Source: an uncultured Rhodospirillaceae bacterium (GTDB lineage Bacteria; Pseudomonadota; Alphaproteobacteria; Rhodospirillales; Magnetospirillaceae). Taken from it: DNA of 64,000 nucleotides. Shown piece after piece: positions 59,754 through 64,000 of the stretch. The first letter of the stretch is position 1, and each line of letters begins with the position of its first letter. Location of the stretch: NCBI GenBank assembly GCA_903901915.1, contig CAIUSV010000090.1, positions 1 to 64,000 on the forward strand, read 5' to 3'. The translations under genes and the position numbers were made by a program. The notes beneath the pieces were generated by a model. The model did not search any database, had not been told where the DNA came from, and saw only the letters and a list, made by a program, of their open reading frames with translations.

Positions 59754-60550
59754 CAGACTTTTCCCAAGAGCAGCACCAGCATCAGGCCGCCGAAGGCGAT
59801 GCGGTACCAGGCGAACGGCGCGAAGCCGTGCCGGCCGATAAACGCGATGAAGGTCTTCACCACCACCAGGGCGGCGAAGAAGGCGGCGATGAAGCCGATG
59901 GCGATCAGGCCGCCGCCATCCAGCGACAGGCTCGCCCAGTTCTTGTAGAGCGAATACACCGTGGCGCCGGTCATGGTGGGAATGGCCAGGAAGAATGAAA
60001 ATTCGGCCGCCGTTCTGCGCTCGACCCCCAGCAGCATGGATCCCATGATGGTGGCGCCGGCGCGTGATACGCCGGGAATCATGGCCAGCACCTGGCAGAA
60101 GCCGATGGCCAGCGACATGGCGGGCGATAGGTCTTCGACCTCGTGGATGCGGGCGCGTTTGACCATACGTTCGATGACCAGAATGGCGATGCCGCCGAGC
60201 ACCAGGGCGGCGGCGGCCACGACCGGCGCTTCCAGCATCTGCTTGATGTACTTGTAGGCGGTGGCGCCGATCACCGCCGCCGGCAGGAAGGCGAGTACGA
60301 CGTTGCGGGCAAAGGCGAACGATCGCGGCTGGTTCAGGCTGGTGGCGACATCCCACAGCTTGCGCCGATAGACCACGCATACCGCGAGAATGGCGCCCAG
60401 TTGGATCACGATCTCGAAGGTCTTGCCGGGCGGTCCATCGAATCCCAGCAGGTCGCCGATCAGCAAAAGGTGAGCGGTGCTGGAAACGGGCAGGAACTCG
60501 GTCAGTCCCTCGATGATTCCGAGAAGAAGGGCCTCAAAAGCGATTTGCAT
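59753..60550 (-). CDS. uppP: undecaprenyl-diphosphatase UppP (BacA)
   Basis: 265 residues; ATG at 60550 (MQIAFEALLLGIIEG). Family motifs: GLTEFLPVSSTAHL near the N-terminus and MIPGVSRAGATIMGSM in the second half, with about 8 helices. It recycles undecaprenyl diphosphate to the monophosphate carrier for peptidoglycan synthesis and gives bacitracin resistance when abundant. Confidence 0.96.
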   Translation of the reverse strand: MQIAFEALLLGIIEGLTEFLPVSSTAHLLLIGDLLGFDGPPGKTFEIVIQLGAILAVCVVYRRKLWDVATSLNQPRSFAFARNVVLAFLPAAVIGATAYKYIKQMLEAPVVAAAALVLGGIAILVIERMVKRARIHEVEDLSPAMSLAIGFCQVLAMIPGVSRAGATIMGSMLLGVERRTAAEFSFFLAIPTMTGATVYSLYKNWASLSLDGGGLIAIGFIAAFFAALVVVKTFIAFIGRHGFAPFAWYRIAFGGLMLVLLLGKV

Positions 60551-60708
60551 GATTTTCCCGATGGTCTGGTGGTCCGGAGTGGCGCGGATGATGCTCGGTC
60601 GGGCGGAGCGGTGCAACCATCAAAGGCGACACGAAACTGCAACTGGCCGCTCGGCGGTCGCTTTGCTAGACCTGCATTGGGGCGCGAGACCAGGAAGGGG
60701 CCACGAGC

Positions 60709-61014
60709 ATGGATTTTCGGATCGAGAACACCCCTCGGGGCCTGCGGCTCGCGCTTCGTGGCCGGCTTACCTTTGCCGAGAACGGTGACTTTCGCGGCGT
60801 ATTGGCCCGGTTGTGCGAGAGCGCCGCTCCGATCGGCCGGGTCGAGGTTGATCTCGGCGATGTCGAGTTCATCGATTCGGCGGGACTGGGCCTTCTGCTC
60901 CAGGCGCGCGACGCCGTGCGCAAGTGCCAGGGCGACATCGCCCTGGTCGAAGCCAGGGGACAGGTCAACCGTATGCTCGGTCTCGTGTGCTATCAGGATT
61001 TATTCGCCGTGTAA
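60709..61014 (+). CDS. STAS-domain protein (anti-sigma factor antagonist-like)
   Basis: 101 residues, a single STAS domain. The phosphorylatable Ser is in VEFIDSAGLGLLL (about residue 57). Such proteins are switched by partner kinases and control sigma factors or other outputs. No kinase or sigma gene is adjacent. It lies upstream of a chemoreceptor gene in the same direction (79 bases). Confidence 0.88.
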   Translation: MDFRIENTPRGLRLALRGRLTFAENGDFRGVLARLCESAAPIGRVEVDLGDVEFIDSAGLGLLLQARDAVRKCQGDIALVEARGQVNRMLGLVCYQDLFAV

Positions 61015-61093
61015 GCGAACTGTCATCGCTTCGACATTCGAGAGTCGCGTTCCCTGTCTATAGTTTGCCTCCGCGCCGCAACAGGAGGGAACC

Positions 61094-63175
61094 ATGAGCC
61101 AGAACGCCGTCGCCGCTACCGTTGACGCCCCTGCGCCTGTCGCCGGTTCGGGCGCTTTGCTCCGGCGGATGGCCGAGGCGTGGTCCAGTGGCGAGTTGCC
61201 CGTTTTGGGCGACTTGCAGATTCGCGTTCGCTTTACTTTGTTGGTGGTGTTGGCGTTGATTGCCACGGTGTTGTTCGGCGCCGTCATCCGGTTGGCCGAC
61301 ATTCGCATCGACCACATGCTGAAGGAGCAGGATTCCTTCCGCCGGCTTAACGATCTGGCTGGCGACGTGAGGGTGGGCACGGCGGTGTTGCAGAACCTGG
61401 AGGAATTGTTCGTGCGCGAGCGTGATCCCGCTGCCGCCGAGGCGTTCGGCCAAGAGATCAAGCAGATGCGCCAGCGGCTCGACGTCATGGCGGAACTGTC
61501 GGCCGGTGGTCCGCTGATCCAGGCGGTCGGCGCGGCGCAGGTCGGAGTCGAGACCATCGCCGAGGATTTCGCAGCCATGGCCGTCGAGGCCGAGAAGCTT
61601 GGCCTGACCGAATCCAGGGGGCTGCGGGGGAGACTCAACAGTTCCTCCAAGGCGATCGAGACCGAACTGTCCATGTGGCAGAGTTCCAGCAATCTGCCTA
61701 TCGCCATGATGTCGGTTGCCATGGCCAGAATGCGGCTGGCCGAGCGTGATTTCATGCTCTATGGGCGCGACGACACCCTGGGGCGCCATCGTGCCGCCGC
61801 CAATCAGTTCGATCTGGCGGTCGATACCTCGCCGCTGCCCAATTCCGCTCGCGACGACATGGCCAAGCTGTTGACCGCCTACACCGCCGCCATGCGGGCC
61901 TTCGCCGACGGTTCGACTGCGACTTGGGCCGGTGTCGCCAAGCTGCGCGCCGACGTTCAGGCGTTGCAGCCGGAGATGCAGCAGGTGGCGGCCTACGCCC
62001 GCCAGGGCATGGCCGAGGCCATCGCCGCCCAGGAGGCGCAACGCGCCGCCACCGGCCGCATGGTCGCCATGGTCGGATTGTTGGCGGCGGGGTCGTTTCT
62101 GCTGGCCTGCATGGTGCTGGCCCGCAGCGTCAGCCAGCCAATCCGCCTGATCCAGACCGCCATGGAGCGACTGGCCGGCGGCGACAACGCGGTGGGTGTG
62201 CCCGGTATCCGCCGCGGCGATGAAATCGGCGACATGGCGCGCGCGGTGGCGGTATTCAAGGAGAATGCCATTGCCATGGTGCGGCTCCAGGCCGAACAGC
62301 AGTCGATCCGCGTCGAGGCCGAGGCCGCCGGTCGTGCCCGCATGCTGGCCTTGGCCGACACGTTCGAGCGCGAGGTCAAGGGCGCAGCCGACATGGTGGC
62401 GACCAATTCGGTCGGCATCCGCGACACCGCCATGCGCATGGCGGCGAGGACCGACGCGGGCAAGAACGGCTCGCTGGCGGTGGTCGAGGCGGCGGATAAG
62501 TGCCGCGCCACCGTCGGCAGCGTCGCCGAGGCGGCCGCCGAACTGGGGGCCGCGGTTCACGATATCACCGGCAGCGTCGCCGCTTCGTCCGAGATCGTGC
62601 GCGGTGCCGTCGATCAGCTCGGCCGCACCACCGAGCGCATTCGCAGTCTGACCGAGGTTGCCGGTCGTATCGATCGGGTGGTGGGCCTGATCACCGAGAT
62701 CGCCGGTCGCACCAACATGCTGGCGCTCAACGCCACCATCGAAGCCCAGCGCGCCGGCGATGCCGGTCGGGGCTTTGTCGTGGTTGCCCACGAAGTCAAG
62801 ATGCTGGCGCTTCAGACCGCCCAATCGACCCGCGAGATCGCCGCCGAGGTCGCCGCCATCCAAGCCGCCACCGCCGACACGGCAGCGGCGATCGACGGCA
62901 TCGGCGATACCGTCCGGCGGATGGACGGCATCGTCGCCCAGGTGTCGTCGGCGGCCGGTCGGCAGTCCGACGCCACCGACCGCATCCGCCGCTGTGTCGA
63001 AGACGTCATTGTCGATACCACGGTGATGAGTCGGGGGGTGGTGGCGCTCACCCAGTCGGCGGCGCGCTATTGCGGCGCAGCCATCGGCGTGATGTGGGCC
63101 GCCGAGGATCTTGCGGTTCCCGCCGTGACGCTGGATCGCGAGGTCGATGGCTTCCTCGCTACCGTACGGGGATAA
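61094..63175 (+). CDS. methyl-accepting chemotaxis protein with helical periplasmic sensor
   Basis: 693 residues with AGGAGGG before the ATG. A transmembrane helix at about 47-67, a large helical periplasmic region (70-315, HBM-like in length), a second helix at 325-345, HAMP (345-400), and the signalling domain follow. The hairpin tip reads [38 protein letters not shown] in shorter matching segments: [16 protein letters not shown], then [12 protein letters not shown]. It differs slightly from the consensus (QRAGDAG where ARAGEAG is usual). The C-terminus extends about 60 residues beyond the usual end. The ligand is unknown. Confidence 0.9.
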   Translation: MSQNAVAATVDAPAPVAGSGALLRRMAEAWSSGELPVLGDLQIRVRFTLLVVLALIATVLFGAVIRLADIRIDHMLKEQDSFRRLNDLAGDVRVGTAVLQNLEELFVRERDPAAAEAFGQEIKQMRQRLDVMAELSAGGPLIQAVGAAQVGVETIAEDFAAMAVEAEKLGLTESRGLRGRLNSSSKAIETELSMWQSSSNLPIAMMSVAMARMRLAERDFMLYGRDDTLGRHRAAANQFDLAVDTSPLPNSARDDMAKLLTAYTAAMRAFADGSTATWAGVAKLRADVQALQPEMQQVAAYARQGMAEAIAAQEAQRAATGRMVAMVGLLAAGSFLLACMVLARSVSQPIRLIQTAMERLAGGDNAVGVPGIRRGDEIGDMARAVAVFKENAIAMVRLQAEQQSIRVEAEAAGRARMLALADTFEREVKGAADMVATNSVGIRDTAMRMAARTDAGKNGSLAVVEAADKCRATVGSVAEAAAELGAAVHDITGSVAASSEIVRGAVDQLGRTTERIRSLTEVAGRIDRVVGLITEIAGRTNMLALNATIEAQRAGDAGRGFVVVAHEVKMLALQTAQSTREIAAEVAAIQAATADTAAAIDGIGDTVRRMDGIVAQVSSAAGRQSDATDRIRRCVEDVIVDTTVMSRGVVALTQSAARYCGAAIGVMWAAEDLAVPAVTLDREVDGFLATVRG

Positions 63176-63223
63176 GGCCAGCCGCCGCTTGCGTCGCCCC
63201 ACCACTTTGATAGGGTGCGGGCC

Positions 63224-63715
63224 ATGAAGGTGTTCGGTATCGCCGGTTGGAGCGGAAGCGGCAAGACCACCCTGCTGATGCGCTTGATTCCGGCGCTGAC
63301 GCGGCGGGGTGTCGACGTCGCCACCCTCAAGCATACCCACCATTCGCCGGTGGTCGGGACCGCCGAGGACAGGGCCCTGGCCGCCGCCGGGGCGACCGAG
63401 ACCGTGACCGCGTCGCCTCGACGCTTCGTCCTTATCCGCGAACTCGGCGAGGCGCCGGAGCCGACGCCGGAAGCCTTGGTCAGGCATTTCGACGGAATTG
63501 ATCTGCTCTTGGTGGAAGGCTTCAAGTGGGCGTCATGGCCCAAGTTGCAGATATGGCCGCCGTCAACGGACGAAGCCATGCCGAGTCCCGAGCTGCTGCC
63601 CTCGGTCGTCGCCGTGGCGGCCGACCAGCCGGTAGCGACGTCCGGGCTGCCGTGTTTCCGCCGTGACGACATCGACGGCATCGCCGACTTCGTTGCCGAG
63701 TATTGCCGGCGATGA
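63224..63715 (+). CDS. mobB: molybdopterin-guanine dinucleotide biosynthesis protein MobB
   Basis: About 163 residues; ATG 63224 rather than the in-frame GTG at 63215. It has a P-loop GWSGSGKTTL near the N-terminus, the MobB KHTHHS segment, and LLLVEGFKWASWPKL. It binds GTP and assists MobA in making the MGD cofactor of molybdenum enzymes. mobA is not in the window. Confidence 0.9.
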   Translation: MKVFGIAGWSGSGKTTLLMRLIPALTRRGVDVATLKHTHHSPVVGTAEDRALAAAGATETVTASPRRFVLIRELGEAPEPTPEALVRHFDGIDLLLVEGFKWASWPKLQIWPPSTDEAMPSPELLPSVVAVAADQPVATSGLPCFRRDDIDGIADFVAEYCRR

Positions 63716-64000
63716 TCGCGGGTGCAGCTGTCCTATCCTTTGGTATGATTATGTGGCGCTTTATCTGCCACATTTCTCGCGGGCGAAAAATTCAAGGTGC
63801 CGTTCGTATTAGGCCGAGACACTTCCGGAGGATGGTGGCGGCCGAATACTTGAGTTTTCAGCAAAACTTGGGATGATCCCATATCCTGGATTGCGGTATC
63901 GGCGCGGCCATGATTTAAGTATTATGGGTTTTGGGGAGTACTGGGCTAAACGGCCACACGGCGGTGGCCGGCGCGCCGGCCATCGCGTGATGGATGTGTC

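Noticed and set aside
61058-63487. 809-codon antisense frame opposite the chemoreceptor
   Set aside because: A Gly/His/Arg-rich shadow of the coding frame, with no recognisable motif and no ribosome-binding site.
63716-64000. Possible gene or element in the last 285 bases
   Set aside because: No convincing open frame, tRNA or repeat was seen; it is left as intergenic.

Overview
The window is about 64 kb of GC-rich DNA from an alphaproteobacterium. Gene content suggests the Rhodospirillales, most like Magnetospirillum/Paramagnetospirillum: aapJQMP, two hemerythrin-type proteins, PilZ and chemotaxis genes, a DUF294/DUF4212/symporter cluster, and epmA-epmB-efp. The genus is an inference from gene content. 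Most of the window (29-64 kb) is chromosomal core and signalling sequence. The first 29 kb is accessory, with patches of lower GC and mobile-element scars.

Region 1 (1-7.1 kb). The 3' part of an M50-peptidase/HlyD fusion protein, cut by the window edge, is followed by a small exported protein, a BenE-family transporter, a decayed stretch with an IS5-type transposase remnant, an APC permease, and two AraC-type genes. The second AraC gene is a stand-alone copy of the first one's DNA-binding domain.

Region 2 (7.1-27.7 kb). One tightly coupled operon encodes a ~4,826-residue surface/secreted protein and what looks like its export apparatus. The giant protein has a LEPR-type N-terminal motif, two DUF4347 domains, many Ig/cadherin-like domains and about 12 tandem ~125-residue repeats. 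The apparatus genes are a TolC-like lipoprotein, a small periplasmic adaptor, a GAF-like/HlyD protein, and a PqqD-like/M50/HlyD polytopic protein with an intact HELGH site. A small gene closes the operon. No ABC ATPase is present, which sets this apart from an ordinary type I secretion system. The first gene of the window is a paralogue of the M50/HlyD protein, so a second such locus probably lies just upstream.

Region 3 (27.7-29.2 kb). This is a scar: a tyrosine-recombinase fragment, a truncated and frameshifted LivK-like binding-protein pseudogene, and an unknown ORF sharing a short terminal sequence with the decayed stretch at 3.6 kb.

Region 4 (29.2-49.2 kb). A hemerythrin-like fusion with a substituted iron ligand and a PilZ protein come first. 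Then follow aapJQMP (polar amino-acid ABC importer), an alpha/beta hydrolase, a degenerate hemerythrin, glmS-glmU, gph, a GGDEF-like/REC/HPt protein, an NsrR-like Rrf2 regulator, the EF-P beta-lysylation genes with efp, an inositol monophosphatase, and an OmpA-like/MotA-like/MotB-like group.

Region 5 (49.2-64 kb). A TolC-family protein, a TPR/glycosyltransferase-like protein and a GntR regulator lead to the symporter module: a membrane PAS/pseudokinase/DnaQ-exonuclease fusion, a CBS/DUF294 protein, and DUF4212 plus a large sodium:solute symporter. The symporter operon has a structured 5' leader in which one ACCCTCC segment can pair either with an upstream GGAGGGT or with the identical sequence that forms the ribosome-binding site. 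This looks like an uncharacterised translational riboswitch. uppP, a STAS protein, a chemoreceptor and mobB end the window.

No rRNA, tRNA or CRISPR array was seen.
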